Position numbers and translations under genes: made by a program
Shown: positions 55,913 to 64,000 of the stretch, one piece after another
Layout: each line of letters begins with the position of its first letter
How positions within the stretch are numbered: the first letter of the stretch is position 1
Origin: Pseudosulfitobacter pseudonitzschiae
Lineage (GTDB): Bacteria; Pseudomonadota; Alphaproteobacteria; Rhodobacterales; Rhodobacteraceae
Reading direction: 5' to 3'
Assembly: GCF_002222635.1 (NCBI RefSeq)
Contig: NZ_CP022415.1
Coordinates: forward strand, 2,914,001 to 2,978,000
DNA: 64,000 nt
The notes under the pieces: generated by a model
What the model was told of the DNA's origin: nothing
What the model saw: the letters and a program-made list of their open reading frames with translations, nothing else
Databases searched by the model: none

Positions 55913-56830
55913 TCAGACAAATATCATCGAGCTAAGTTTCCGACGCCCGTTCAGAACCACCGGATCGTTCGCCTTTAACGCATCGAAAATTGTGAAAAGT
56001 TGCGTCTTGGCTGCACCATCGTTCCATTCGCGATCACGTTTGAACAGCTCCAGCAGTTCCGCAACGGCCCCCTCGGCATCACCATGTGCATGCAGCGCCT
56101 GCGCCAGATCGAAACGCGCCTGATGGTCGTCGGCATTCGCCTCGACTGCCGCACGATATTCATCCACCGGACCTGCATTTGCTGCCTGACGGGCCAGTTC
56201 CAGTTGCGCGTGCGCCGCCTCCAGCTCGGGGCTTTTGGATATCTCGATCGGTGCGCCGTTCAAAACCGCCTCGGCGTGGTCCAGATCGCCCGTTGCAATG
56301 TGAACACGCACCAGCCCGCCATAGGCACCCGCATGTGCGGGGTCTTCTTCCAGAATCGCCTGAAATGTCTGCGCCGCATCCTCGAACGCACCTTCGGCCA
56401 GCATCTCGTCTGCGGCAGCCACTGCATCTTGCAATGTATCGGCTTGAGTTTCACCGCCGCCTGCCTTGATCACCCGCTCGACAAAAGCAGTCACTTCCGA
56501 GGGTGGCAAAGCGCCCTGAAACCCGTCAACCGGCTGGCCCTTGTAGAAGGCATAGACCGTCGGGATCGACTGAATTTGCAACTGCCCGGCGATGCCTTGG
56601 GCCTCGTCCACGTTGACCTTGGCCATTTTCACGGCCCCTTTGGCCGCACGCACTGCGTCTTCCAGCAGCGGGCCCAGCGTTTTGCACGGGCCGCACCAAG
56701 GTGCCCAAAAATCAACGATCACCGGCACCGTCTGGCTGGCTTCCACCACATCGGCCATAAAGGTCGCTTCCGAGACGTCCTTGATCAGATCCGCCGCTTC
56801 AGGCGCTGCAGCACTCAGGTTCAATTCCAT
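55913..56830 (-). CDS. Thioredoxin-TPR co-chaperone, CnoX/YbbN type
   Basis: A 305-residue protein. A thioredoxin domain (about 20-130) carries WAPWCGPCK with C46 and C49, followed by tetratricopeptide-like helices (about 135-300). In E. coli CnoX has the degenerate site SQHC and acts as a holdase that passes clients to GroEL or DnaK. Here the CGPC active site is intact, so redox activity is possible. It precedes the LON-domain gene by 26 bases. Confidence 0.9.
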   Translation of the reverse strand: MELNLSAAAPEAADLIKDVSEATFMADVVEASQTVPVIVDFWAPWCGPCKTLGPLLEDAVRAAKGAVKMAKVNVDEAQGIAGQLQIQSIPTVYAFYKGQPVDGFQGALPPSEVTAFVERVIKAGGGETQADTLQDAVAAADEMLAEGAFEDAAQTFQAILEEDPAHAGAYGGLVRVHIATGDLDHAEAVLNGAPIEISKSPELEAAHAQLELARQAANAGPVDEYRAAVEANADDHQARFDLAQALHAHGDAEGAVAELLELFKRDREWNDGAAKTQLFTIFDALKANDPVVLNGRRKLSSMIFV

Positions 56831-56885
56831 TTCATCCGTCCTTGCATCAGTGTTTATCTTCTATATGTGCGCAACCGCGCCGAAT

Positions 56886-57674
56886 TCAAAGGTCGAAGGT
56901 TGCGAAAACCGGAGCGTGGTCACTGGGCTTTTCCCATCCGCGCGCGGCGCGCAGCACGTGGCTGGAATGGCCCGCCTGCGCGATGTCGCCCGTGGCCCAA
57001 ACGTGATCCAGCCGGCGCCCCTTGTCGGCGGCATCCCAATCCTTGGCGCGGTAGGACCACCATGAATACAGCAGCCCCTCGGGAATATCCTGCCGCGTGA
57101 TATCCACCCAGTCGCCTGCATCTTGCACCTGCGCCAGATGCTCGACCTCGACCGGTGTATGGCTGACGATCTTCAGCAGCTTCTTGTGGTCCCAAACGTC
57201 ATCTTCGCGCGGGGCGATGTTCAGATCACCGACCAGAATCGACTTCTCGGGCTTTTGAGCGTGAAACCAGTCGCGCATGTCGGTTAGATAATCCAGCTTT
57301 TGGCCAAATTTCTCGTTGCGCTCGCGGTTCGGTTCGTCTCCGCCTGCGGGAACGTAAAAGTTATGTACCGTCACGCCGTTTTCCAGTCGTGCCGACACAT
57401 GCCGCGCATGACCCAGTGCGGCGAAATCTTCGGCTCCGACCTCTTCGATCGGCAACCGGCTCAGGATCGCAACGCCGTTGTACCCTTTGTCACCGCGCGC
57501 AACCATGTGGGTGTAACCGGCGGCGTTGAACGCCTCGCGCGGAATCTTTTCCACGGGGCTTTTGCATTCTTGCAGGCACAGCACATCCGGCCCGTGTTCG
57601 GCCAGCAGCTTCAGCACGATCGGCTCGCGCAGGCGAACCGAGTTGATGTTCCAGGTTGCAAGAGAAAATGCCAT
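56886..57674 (-). CDS. xth: Exodeoxyribonuclease III
   Basis: A 262-residue AP endonuclease/3'-5' exonuclease of the ExoIII group for base-excision repair. The family motifs are SLATWNINSVRLR, the metal-binding glutamate in CLQECK, LVGDLNIAP, RRLDHVWAT and the closing SDHAPVFATFDL with the catalytic His. Complete. It starts the run xth, cnoX-like, LON, Trm112. Confidence 0.95.
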   Translation of the reverse strand: MAFSLATWNINSVRLREPIVLKLLAEHGPDVLCLQECKSPVEKIPREAFNAAGYTHMVARGDKGYNGVAILSRLPIEEVGAEDFAALGHARHVSARLENGVTVHNFYVPAGGDEPNRERNEKFGQKLDYLTDMRDWFHAQKPEKSILVGDLNIAPREDDVWDHKKLLKIVSHTPVEVEHLAQVQDAGDWVDITRQDIPEGLLYSWWSYRAKDWDAADKGRRLDHVWATGDIAQAGHSSHVLRAARGWEKPSDHAPVFATFDL

Positions 57675-57793
57675 GTCGATACCCCATAGTTGCAGTGGCT
57701 GGACCCTATGCCGACCAAGGCCGCACCGCCACCCAAAAACCCGCAGCTTTCCGGTCTGGCCACAGCCTGATGCCCCGCAAATACATCATGCGC

Positions 57794-57823
57794 AAAAAAA
57801 GGGCCGGGCACAAAGGCCCGGCC
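57794..57823 (-). terminator. Rho-independent terminator of the response regulator gene
   Basis: An 8-bp stem, GGCCGGGC / GCCCGGCC (57802-57809 / 57816-57823), loop acaaag. Seven A's precede it on the plus strand, giving a T-tract on the minus strand. It lies about 100 bases after the response regulator stop. Confidence 0.85.
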
Positions 57824-57922
57824 AAGTCCAACAGGGAGGTGCATGTTTAACCCGGACATGCAGCGGGATGATGCGAGAACGCCGCTGTTGGGGCGAAGTT
57901 CCCGTCTAACTAGAATATACCA

Positions 57923-58609
57923 CTAGGACATCAAGCGATAGCCCCCTGATTCCGTCACCAGCAAACGTGCATTGGACGGGTCGGGTTCAATCTTTTGACG
58001 CAGACGGTAGATATGCGTCTCAAGCGTGTGGGTCGTGACGCCGGCGTTATATCCCCAAACCTCGTGCAGCAGCACATCGCGCGCCACGACGCCATCGTTG
58101 CTGCGATACAGGAACTTCAGAATGTTGGTTTCCTTCTCGGTCAGACGCACCTTTTTGTCGTCTTCGGTCACCAACATCTTCATCGACGGTTTGAACGTAT
58201 ACGGCCCCAGTTGGAACACTGCATCTTCCGACTGTTCATGCTGGCGCAACTGCGCGCGGATGCGGGCCAGCAGCACGGGAAACTTGAACGGCTTGGTGAC
58301 ATAATCATTGGCACCGGCGTCCAGACCCAGAATGGTATCGGCATCGCTGTCATGGCCGGTCAGCATCAGCACCGGCGCTTTCACCCCCTGTTTGCGCATC
58401 AGGCGGCACAGCTCGCGGCCATCGGTGTCGGGCAGGCCCACGTCCAGAATCACCAGATCGTACAGCGCCTCTTTGGCCTTGGTCATGGCCTCGGCACCAT
58501 TGCCCGCCTCGAAGACGTCAAAGTCTTCGGTCATCACCAATTGCTCGCTCAGCGCCTCGCGCAGGTCTTCGTCGTCGTCGACCAGCAGAATTTTCTTCAG
58601 TTGTGCCAT
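57923..58609 (-). CDS. OmpR-family response regulator (orphan)
   Basis: A 228-residue response regulator with a receiver domain (phospho-acceptor D56 in [14 protein letters not shown]107 in VTKPFKF) and an OmpR-type winged helix ending [13 protein letters not shown]. It stands alone with its own terminator; no kinase gene is next to it, so it is an orphan by position. It lies divergent from ribA. The regulon is not known. It is distinct from the regulator at the start of the window. Confidence 0.92.
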   Translation of the reverse strand: MAQLKKILLVDDDEDLREALSEQLVMTEDFDVFEAGNGAEAMTKAKEALYDLVILDVGLPDTDGRELCRLMRKQGVKAPVLMLTGHDSDADTILGLDAGANDYVTKPFKFPVLLARIRAQLRQHEQSEDAVFQLGPYTFKPSMKMLVTEDDKKVRLTEKETNILKFLYRSNDGVVARDVLLHEVWGYNAGVTTHTLETHIYRLRQKIEPDPSNARLLVTESGGYRLMS

Positions 58610-58770
58610 TTCGGGCCTCCTGTGTTCTGCACTACCAATTGAGCACCCTTCACGAAACTGGCAAGATTTGCGACAGAACTCTCACGCGGTCGTGTGCCAA
58701 ACAGGGCAAATGTTTCATTTCCGGTTCGCATAGCTTACATCACCTCACAAGAAACATCAGGACGCGGCAC

Positions 58771-59859
58771 ATGGCCTTTACCCCCGACATCATCGAACAG
58801 CTTGCGCGGGCGCGCGCCGATCTGCGCATGGGCGTACCTGTGGTTCTGACCGGAGACAATGCCGCGCTGGTTCTGGCGGCGGAAACGCTCTCGCCCCAGC
58901 GATTGGCCGACATTCTGGCCCTTGGCGGTGCGCCTGTTCTGGCGATCACCGCGCGGCGGGCCGAAACACTGAAAGCGCGCGCCTATGATGGCGACCTTGC
59001 ACGACTGAAACTGCCCGAAGATGCGTCGCTGACATGGGTGCAGGCCATCGCAGACCCCGCCGACGACCTGCGCAGCCCGATGAAGGGGCCGCTGCAATCC
59101 GACCGTGACGGCAGCGCCCTTGCGCACCGCGCAGCGCTGGCTTTGTGCAAATCTGCGCGGCTGTTGCCCGCCGCCGTGGTGCTGCCGATGGATGATGCCG
59201 ACAGTTTTGCGGCACGGCATGCCCTGACCGCGCTGCCGCTGGCGCGGCTGGCCGATCACATCGCGTCAGCCAGCCCGCTGCATCCGATTGTGGCCGCGCG
59301 CTTGCCGATGGAGGCGTCAGAGGCAGGGCGGCTGCACATTTTCCGCCCCGAAGACGGCGCAGAGGAACATTACGCCATCGAAATCGGCCGCCCCGACCGC
59401 AGCAAGCCTGTTCTGGCACGGCTGCATTCGGCCTGTTTCACCGGCGATATTCTGGGGTCGCTGAAATGCGACTGCGGCCCGCAACTGCGCGGCGCGCTGA
59501 CCCAGATGGGGGCCGAGGGCGCGGGCGTTCTGCTGTACCTCAACCAAGAGGGGCGCGGCATCGGGCTGGCCAACAAAATGCGCGCCTACTCCCTGCAAGA
59601 TCAAGGCTTTGACACCGTCGAGGCCAACCACAGACTGGGATTCGAAGACGACGAACGCGACTTTCGCCTTGGCGCGGACATTCTGAAATCTATGGGGTTT
59701 TCGGCGGTGCGCCTGCTGACCAACAACCCCAAAAAGGTCGATATGATGACCACCTGCGGCATCACCGTTGCCGAACGCGTGCCGCTGAAAGTGGGCGAAA
59801 ACCGCCATAACACCGCCTATCTGGCCACAAAAGCACGCAAATCGGGGCATCTGCTGTGA
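58771..59859 (+). CDS. ribA: GTP cyclohydrolase II with degenerate N-terminal domain
   Basis: A 362-residue enzyme for the first step of riboflavin synthesis. The C-terminal half (about 170-362) has the zinc cysteines in [15 protein letters not shown], then [13 protein letters not shown] and RLLTNNPKK. The N-terminal part (about 1-160) resembles a reduced DHBP-synthase-like region but lacks its acidic catalytic motifs, so a true bifunctional RibBA is unlikely. Its TGA overlaps the GTG start of the L,D-transpeptidase gene. Confidence 0.93.
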   Translation: MAFTPDIIEQLARARADLRMGVPVVLTGDNAALVLAAETLSPQRLADILALGGAPVLAITARRAETLKARAYDGDLARLKLPEDASLTWVQAIADPADDLRSPMKGPLQSDRDGSALAHRAALALCKSARLLPAAVVLPMDDADSFAARHALTALPLARLADHIASASPLHPIVAARLPMEASEAGRLHIFRPEDGAEEHYAIEIGRPDRSKPVLARLHSACFTGDILGSLKCDCGPQLRGALTQMGAEGAGVLLYLNQEGRGIGLANKMRAYSLQDQGFDTVEANHRLGFEDDERDFRLGADILKSMGFSAVRLLTNNPKKVDMMTTCGITVAERVPLKVGENRHNTAYLATKARKSGHLL

Positions 59860-60359
59860 CCCCCGCCGATATGGTTCTGACCCCGCGCGGGCTGCGCTTG
59901 GGCGGGCGGGTCTATCCCTGCACCATCGGCAAGGGCGGGCTGTCGCAGAACAAGCGCGAGGGCGATGGCGCGACCCCTGTGGGCAGTCATCGGGTTGTGG
60001 GCATATTGTACCGCCCCGACCGGATCACCGCACCCGCGCCGTGGGCCACGCCCATAGGTCCGCGCGATTTGTGGTCTGATGCCTCGGGCCGGCCGGATTA
60101 CAACCATCAGGTCCGCGCGCCCTATCCCCACAGTCACGAGGCGTTGCGCCGTGCCGATCCGCTTTATGATCTGGTGATCGTGACCGACTGGAACTGGCCC
60201 GATGCCGTGGCGGGTGCCGGTTCGGCCATCTTCATGCACCGCTGGCGCAGGCCGGGCTATCCGACCGAAGGGTGCGTGGCCCTGCGCCCTGACCATCTGG
60301 CGCGGATCGCGGCGCGTATCAGCATCGGCACGCGCTTGATCATACCGCAGCTACGCTAG
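59856..60359 (+). CDS. L,D-transpeptidase (YkuD) family protein
   Basis: A 167-residue protein with the YkuD catalytic signature: [20 protein letters not shown], with the histidine and the nucleophilic cysteine about 13 residues apart. It should form 3-3 cross-links or attach proteins to peptidoglycan. No signal peptide is evident, which is odd for an enzyme acting in the periplasm. The first codon is GTG at 59856, overlapping the ribA stop (GTGA); an ATG at 59871 is an alternative start. Confidence 0.85.
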   Translation: MTPADMVLTPRGLRLGGRVYPCTIGKGGLSQNKREGDGATPVGSHRVVGILYRPDRITAPAPWATPIGPRDLWSDASGRPDYNHQVRAPYPHSHEALRRADPLYDLVIVTDWNWPDAVAGAGSAIFMHRWRRPGYPTEGCVALRPDHLARIAARISIGTRLIIPQLR

Positions 60360-61009
60360 GCGGGAACGCGGTCCCCGAAAATGGCCGACCCTACGCGGAT
60401 ATGCGTAGCCCCCAGTGCCACGGCGCGCTCGAAATCGCTGCTCATCCCCATACTAAGACCTGCCAGCCCGTTGCGTTCCGCGATTTTGGCCAGCAGGGCG
60501 AAATGCAGCGCCGGCTCTTCGTCTACGGGCGGGATGCACATCAACCCGCGCACCGGCAGGTCCATTGCGCGACATTCAGCGACAAAACCATCCGCCTGCG
60601 CGGGCAGAACGCCTGCTTTCTGGTCCTCTTCGCCGGTGTTCACCTGAATAAACAACTCGGGGCAATGCCCCTCTTCCTGTGCAATCCGCGCAAGTGCCGT
60701 TGCCAGCTTGGGGCGGTCCAGCGAATGGATGGATTGAAACAGACCAAAAGCCGCCCGCGCCTTGTTGCTTTGCAACGGGCCGATCAGGTGCAGGTCGATG
60801 CCGTCGAAATCTTCGCGGAAATCGGGCCACTTGCCCATCGCCTCTTGCACGCGGTTTTCACCGAAACAGCGATGGCCCTGTTCCAGAACGGTACGGACAC
60901 GGTCGTTCGGCTGTACTTTACTGACCGCGATCAACTGAACCGACCCCGCCGCACGCCCTGCGTCGGTGCAGGCTTTGGCGATCCGGTCCTGAATATCCTG
61001 AAGTCCCAT
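60356..61009 (-). CDS. YggS/PLPBP-family PLP homeostasis protein
   Basis: A 217-residue fold-type III PLP-binding protein. The PLP lysine is in LIAVSKVQPNDRV (about residue 31); CFGENRVQEAMGKW, LHLIGPLQSNKARAA and the terminal GMSSDFERAVALGATHIRVG are characteristic. It binds pyridoxal phosphate and helps amino-acid and vitamin B6 homeostasis; it is not known to catalyse a reaction. Its stop overlaps that of the L,D-transpeptidase gene in a shared CTAG. Confidence 0.94.
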   Translation of the reverse strand: MGLQDIQDRIAKACTDAGRAAGSVQLIAVSKVQPNDRVRTVLEQGHRCFGENRVQEAMGKWPDFREDFDGIDLHLIGPLQSNKARAAFGLFQSIHSLDRPKLATALARIAQEEGHCPELFIQVNTGEEDQKAGVLPAQADGFVAECRAMDLPVRGLMCIPPVDEEPALHFALLAKIAERNGLAGLSMGMSSDFERAVALGATHIRVGSAIFGDRVPA

Positions 61010-61070
61010 GCGTCACTCCCTTTGCTGTCCCCAGATACCAAGGCAGGGGGGCGAAAGAAAAGGGGGCGCA

Positions 61071-61102
61071 AAAGAAAAGGGGCAGCCCCAAAGGACTGCC
61101 CC
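61071..61102 (-). terminator. Terminator of the porin gene
   Basis: A 7-bp stem, GGGGCAG / CTGCCCC (61079-61085 / 61096-61102), with a ten-base loop. On the minus strand it is followed by TTTTCTTTT. An almost identical AAAGAAAAGGGGGC stretch occurs just before it (61054-61067), so the tail is partly duplicated. Confidence 0.78.
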
Positions 61103-61124
61103 AAATCGTCAGATGCCGATCAAC

Positions 61125-62099
61125 TTAGAAGTTGAAGCGAACACCCAGGTCGGCAACGGTGTTGCCGGCGTTGTTGTTCTGGATACCACCGCGGATGGAG
61201 GTACCGCCACCCAGGTCGTGTGTCACGCCGAAACCGTAAACGGTGTCAACGTAGTTTTCTTGGTCGAGAACAACGACGTTCATACGTGTTGCAGCGCCGA
61301 TGTCAAAGCCGGCGTTGATCGCGAACGCGTCGCCCTGTGTGCCGTTGTTTGCATAGCCGAATGTCAGGTCAGCAATGCCAACCGAACCGGAAACTGTCAG
61401 AGCAGCTTCGGTGTCTGTCACGATGTCGGAGTCTTGCAGACCCAGAGCAACGGTCCAGCCGCTGAACGTGTAAGCAACGTGAGCTGCAAGACGGTCGCCT
61501 TCCAGAACGCCGTTAAAGGCAGCACCAGTGTCCAACTCGGCATACGACAGGTGCATGCTCAGGTCGCCCATGGAGTACATGACTTCAACACCGTTGCGGC
61601 CCGCAGCGCCGTTACCATCGGAGTCATAGGTATCCGAGAACGCGCCAGCGCCGTTGATGATGTAGTCATACGACAGGCCTGTCAGACCCAACTCTGTGGG
61701 GTACATGCCGGGCATGGAGTCGATCGCGCCAAAGATGTTGCCAACGCCGACTTCCAGACCACCGGAGCGAACGAAGAAACGAACGCCGTTGATGCCGCCT
61801 TCAAGACGATCAGCACGGTAAGCGCCGGAGTTGGACGAAGAATCTTGACCCAAACGGTCACCATTTGCCGAACCGTCGTTATCCTGTTGGATACGCGCAC
61901 GGGCACCGAAAACGATACCGGAGTCGGACTCGGCTGTCGCGTCGATTTGCAGACGGAAACGGCTGGTGATTGTTGTTTCGTTAGCGGCACCTTCAACGTG
62001 GATGATACCAAAACGACCGTAGCCGCCGAATGTAACGTCTGCAGCTGCGACACCAGCGGTGGCGACCAGAGCAGTCGTGGCGAAGAGAACTTTTTTCAT
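61125..62099 (-). CDS. Outer-membrane porin
   Basis: A 324-residue general-diffusion porin of the Rhodobacter type. A signal peptide (MKKVLFATTALVATAGVAAA) precedes a 16-strand barrel pattern with alternating hydrophobic residues, e.g. VTFGGYGRFGIIHVEG, and the C-terminal GVRFNF with a terminal Phe, which is the outer-membrane assembly signal. Codon choice is strongly biased (many GCA, GTT and AAC codons), as expected for an abundant protein. A GAGGGACA site precedes the start at 62099. Substrates are small hydrophilic solutes. Confidence 0.93.
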   Translation of the reverse strand: MKKVLFATTALVATAGVAAADVTFGGYGRFGIIHVEGAANETTITSRFRLQIDATAESDSGIVFGARARIQQDNDGSANGDRLGQDSSSNSGAYRADRLEGGINGVRFFVRSGGLEVGVGNIFGAIDSMPGMYPTELGLTGLSYDYIINGAGAFSDTYDSDGNGAAGRNGVEVMYSMGDLSMHLSYAELDTGAAFNGVLEGDRLAAHVAYTFSGWTVALGLQDSDIVTDTEAALTVSGSVGIADLTFGYANNGTQGDAFAINAGFDIGAATRMNVVVLDQENYVDTVYGFGVTHDLGGGTSIRGGIQNNNAGNTVADLGVRFNF

Positions 62100-62423
62100 G
62101 AGTTGTCCCTCGAGTTTCAAATTTCACATGCCCACGTCGGGGAATCCGATGAGGGTATGAAGGGTGTTTCCCTCTTTTGCCCCCATGTTGGCAAGCAAAG
62201 TGCATCGCAGCGAGACAATGTGTTCGACTATTGATGCAGCTTTGCCACACCACATTTTTGGCATACTCCTGAAAACAGTTCGGCCATGCCGCTGCGAGGG
62301 GCATTTACATTATAATGTATACACCGGCGAATTCACCCCAAACGCGGCAGTTTCCGACATAGACCTTGCCCCGACACCCTTGCTTGGGTAGACCAAGTGC
62401 CAAACAGGCATAGGTGTGCAGGT
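62100..62423. other. 324-base divergent region between porin and DUF3576 gene
   Basis: No reading frame of note. It should hold the porin promoter and leader on the minus strand and the DUF3576/leuS promoter on the plus strand. The one clear element is the perfect palindrome TACATTATAATGTA (62306-62319), which includes a TATAAT hexamer on both strands. The remainder shows no recognisable riboswitch or RNA gene. Confidence 0.6.
62306..62319. promoter_or_regulatory. Perfect AT-rich palindrome TACATTATAATGTA
   Basis: A 14-base perfect palindrome containing TATAAT in both orientations, about 105 bases before the DUF3576 start and about 205 bases before the porin start. It could be a -10 element for either strand or an operator. 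No convincing -35 box lies 17 bases away in either direction. Confidence 0.5.
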
Positions 62424-62915
62424 ATGGGGCTCAAATCCTTCTTTAAATTCGCAGGTGTCATTGTGGCCCTTGGCGCATTGACAGCGTGTGGCTCGCTTGG
62501 ACGCATCGGCAGTCCTGCGACCGAACGTCCGGAGCATTATTCGGACCCAACCCACCCACGGAATATCGACACAACCAACACGATCTGGAACGCGTTCAAC
62601 CGCAAATCGAACGAGACCGAAGTGTTGGTGAACCGCTATATCTGGCAGGCTTCGCTGGAAGTGCTGGATTTCCTGCCCGTGCAAACGGTCGACCCGTTCA
62701 CCGGTGTGATCGTCACGGGATATGGCACGCCGCCGGGTGGCGGACAGGCGTATCGCGCCACTGTGTTGATCAAAGATCCCGCTTTGGACGCGCGTTCGCT
62801 GAACGTGGCGCTGCAAAACCGTGGCGGTCCGGCAAGTGCCGCCACCACACGCGCGATCGAGGACGCGATCCTGACCCGCGCACGTCAGTTGCGGATCACC
62901 GACAACAGGCTTTAA
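62424..62915 (+). CDS. DUF3576-family lipoprotein
   Basis: A 163-residue lipoprotein with lipobox LTACGSLG near residue 20. The DUF3576 core is visible: TNTIWNAFNRKSNETEVLVN, YIWQASLEVLDFLPV, VDPFTGVIVTGYGTPPG. Members of this alphaproteobacterial family are usually next to leuS; function is unknown, and an envelope role is assumed from the lipid anchor. Start taken at 62424 so that the signal peptide is terminal. It lies 75 bases before leuS with a hairpin between them. Confidence 0.87.
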   Translation: MGLKSFFKFAGVIVALGALTACGSLGRIGSPATERPEHYSDPTHPRNIDTTNTIWNAFNRKSNETEVLVNRYIWQASLEVLDFLPVQTVDPFTGVIVTGYGTPPGGGQAYRATVLIKDPALDARSLNVALQNRGGPASAATTRAIEDAILTRARQLRITDNRL

Positions 62916-62942
62916 GCGCCGGACAAATCACTTTAACAGTTG

Positions 62943-62967
62943 CGCCGGGCCATTCGCCCGGCGTTTT
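62943..62967 (+). terminator. Terminator or attenuator between DUF3576 and leuS
   Basis: An 8-bp stem, CGCCGGGC / GCCCGGCG (62943-62950 / 62956-62963), followed by TTTT. It separates two same-strand genes, so it could attenuate rather than end transcription into leuS. Confidence 0.75.
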
Positions 62968-62990
62968 CGTGTCAGACAGGACAATTGCAC

Positions 62991-64000
62991 ATGCCCAGTT
63001 ATACCCCCTCCGATATCGAAGCCCGTTGGCAGGACGCGTGGGACAAGGCCGGAATTTTCCAAGCCAAACGCGACAAGAGCCGCCCCAAATATTACGTGCT
63101 GGAAATGTTCCCCTATCCGTCGGGCCGCATCCACATGGGCCATGTGCGCAACTATACGCTGGGCGACGTGGTGGCGCGCTATAAGATGGCAACGGGGCAC
63201 AACGTGCTGCACCCGATGGGCTGGGATGCCTTTGGAATGCCCGCAGAAAACGCCGCAATGGCCATTGGCGGCCATCCCCGCGACTGGACCTATAACAACA
63301 TCAAGGACATGCGCGGGCAGATGAAACCGCTGGGCCTGTCGATCGACTGGTCGCGCGAATTTGCCACCTGTGATCCGGAATATTACGGGCAACAGCAGGC
63401 GCTGTTCCTTGATTTCCTTGATGCGGGTCTGGTCCACCGCAAGAACGCACAAGTGAACTGGGATCCGGTCGACATGACCGTTCTGGCCAACGAACAGGTG
63501 ATCGACGGCAAAGGCTGGCGTTCCGGCGCCGAGGTCGAACGGCGCGAGCTGACGCAGTGGTTTTTCAAGATTTCCGACATGGCCGGAGAGCTGAAAGACG
63601 CATTGGACGGTCTGGACAACTGGCCCGCCAAGGTGCGGCTGATGCAGGAAAACTGGATCGGCGAATCGCGCGGGCTGCAATTTGCCTTTTCACTGATCGG
63701 CCAGCCGGATGATGGCGCGCCTGCGCCCGAAGGCTTTGACCGCATCGAAGTTTACACCACGCGCCCCGACACGCTGGCCGGTGCGTCCTTTGTCGGCATC
63801 TCGCCCGATCATCCGCTGGCGAGAACGCTGGAGCGTGACAACGCCAGTATTGCAGCATTTAACGCCGAATGTCGCAAGGGCGGCACCACCGCCGCCGAGA
63901 TCGAGACCGCCGAGAAGCTGGGTTTCGACACCGGCCTGCGCGTGCGCCATCCCTTTGATACATCGTGGGAGCTGCCCGTCTATATCGCCAACTTCATCCT
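62991..64000 (+). CDS. leuS: Leucyl-tRNA synthetase (5' part)
   Basis: The first 336 codons of leuS; the gene continues past the window. Class I signature HMGH occurs in the [19 protein letters not shown] block (about residue 46). [14 protein letters not shown] (about 80) and the start of the CP1 editing insertion ([14 protein letters not shown], then [13 protein letters not shown]-like [16 protein letters not shown] at about 250) are as expected. It charges tRNA-Leu in the cytoplasm. The ATG at 62991 gives the common bacterial N-terminus. Confidence 0.96.
   Translation, partial: MPSYTPSDIEARWQDAWDKAGIFQAKRDKSRPKYYVLEMFPYPSGRIHMGHVRNYTLGDVVARYKMATGHNVLHPMGWDAFGMPAENAAMAIGGHPRDWTYNNIKDMRGQMKPLGLSIDWSREFATCDPEYYGQQQALFLDFLDAGLVHRKNAQVNWDPVDMTVLANEQVIDGKGWRSGAEVERRELTQWFFKISDMAGELKDALDGLDNWPAKVRLMQENWIGESRGLQFAFSLIGQPDDGAPAPEGFDRIEVYTTRPDTLAGASFVGISPDHPLARTLERDNASIAAFNAECRKGGTTAAEIETAEKLGFDTGLRVRHPFDTSWELPVYIANFI

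Noticed and set aside
1-64000. Mobile elements, prophage, secretion-system or defence islands, biosynthetic clusters
   Set aside because: No transposase, integrase, phage structural gene, restriction or toxin-antitoxin motif, or synthase domain was found in any plausible gene.

Overview
This window is a compact, gene-dense stretch of a chromosome of about 60% GC. It belongs to an alphaproteobacterium, most likely a marine member of the Rhodobacterales (Roseobacter group). The taxonomic call is an inference from several features: a BamF-type (DUF3035) outer-membrane lipoprotein, a Rhodobacter-type porin, a bacterial ALDH16-type double aldehyde dehydrogenase, two GcvT-fused dimethylglycine/sarcosine dehydrogenase-like flavoproteins, an ftsK-lolA block, and a degenerate GC-rich intergenic repeat of a kind I associate with this order. 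I see no tRNA or rRNA gene, CRISPR array, insertion sequence or prophage, and no clear pseudogene.

Layout. (1) 1-2.2 kb: a DUF4173-type membrane protein overlapping an OmpR-type response regulator; any partner kinase would lie outside the window. (2) 2.3-5.7 kb: deoC followed immediately by an ALDH16-type enzyme, probably for deoxyribose/acetaldehyde use. (3) 5.7-14.3 kb, minus strand: rsmB, heparinase II/III-like, purH, lspA, bamF and two M16 peptidase-like proteins in one run ending at a hairpin. (4) 14.4-25 kb: sdhAF4-like gene, dapB, then the ancestral rbfA-truB-rpsO-pnp order interrupted by accessory genes (phosphodiester glycosidase-like, DUF1643, an RTX protein, a universal stress protein and an AGCS symporter). 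(5) 25-33.5 kb: an old yellow enzyme divergent from an Lrp/AsnC regulator, three separate glycan-type genes (GT25, FkbM methyltransferase, GT11), a 1-Cys peroxiredoxin, an aldehyde dehydrogenase, an RluA-type pseudouridine synthase, an NTF2-like protein and a RarD/EamA transporter.

(6) 33.5-40.4 kb, minus strand: a probable methylamine/C1 operon with an XRE-cupin regulator, a GFA-family protein, two GcvT-fused FAD dehydrogenases and a homocysteine S-methyltransferase. Its upstream region is full of TGAAA/TTTCA half-sites that look like operators. (7) 40.4-47 kb: free methionine-R-sulfoxide reductase, thiolase, a STAS/HATPase partner-switch pair, gamma-glutamyltransferase, HspQ and a lytic-transglycosylase-like lipoprotein. 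(8) 46.7-53.7 kb, minus strand: amidase, aminotransferase, ftsK, exoD-like and lolA. (9) 53.8-61 kb: a UbiH-type hydroxylase, then Trm112, LON-domain protein, CnoX-like thioredoxin and xth, a second response regulator, ribA with an L,D-transpeptidase, and a YggS-type PLP protein. (10) 61-64 kb: a porin, a DUF3576 lipoprotein and the start of leuS, which runs off the window end.

Most of this is ordinary chromosome. The regions that most deserve a second look are the deoC-ALDH16 pair, the C1 operon with its operator cluster, the heparinase-like gene inside a housekeeping run, the split rpsO/pnp cluster, and two oppositely oriented copies of an intergenic repeat.
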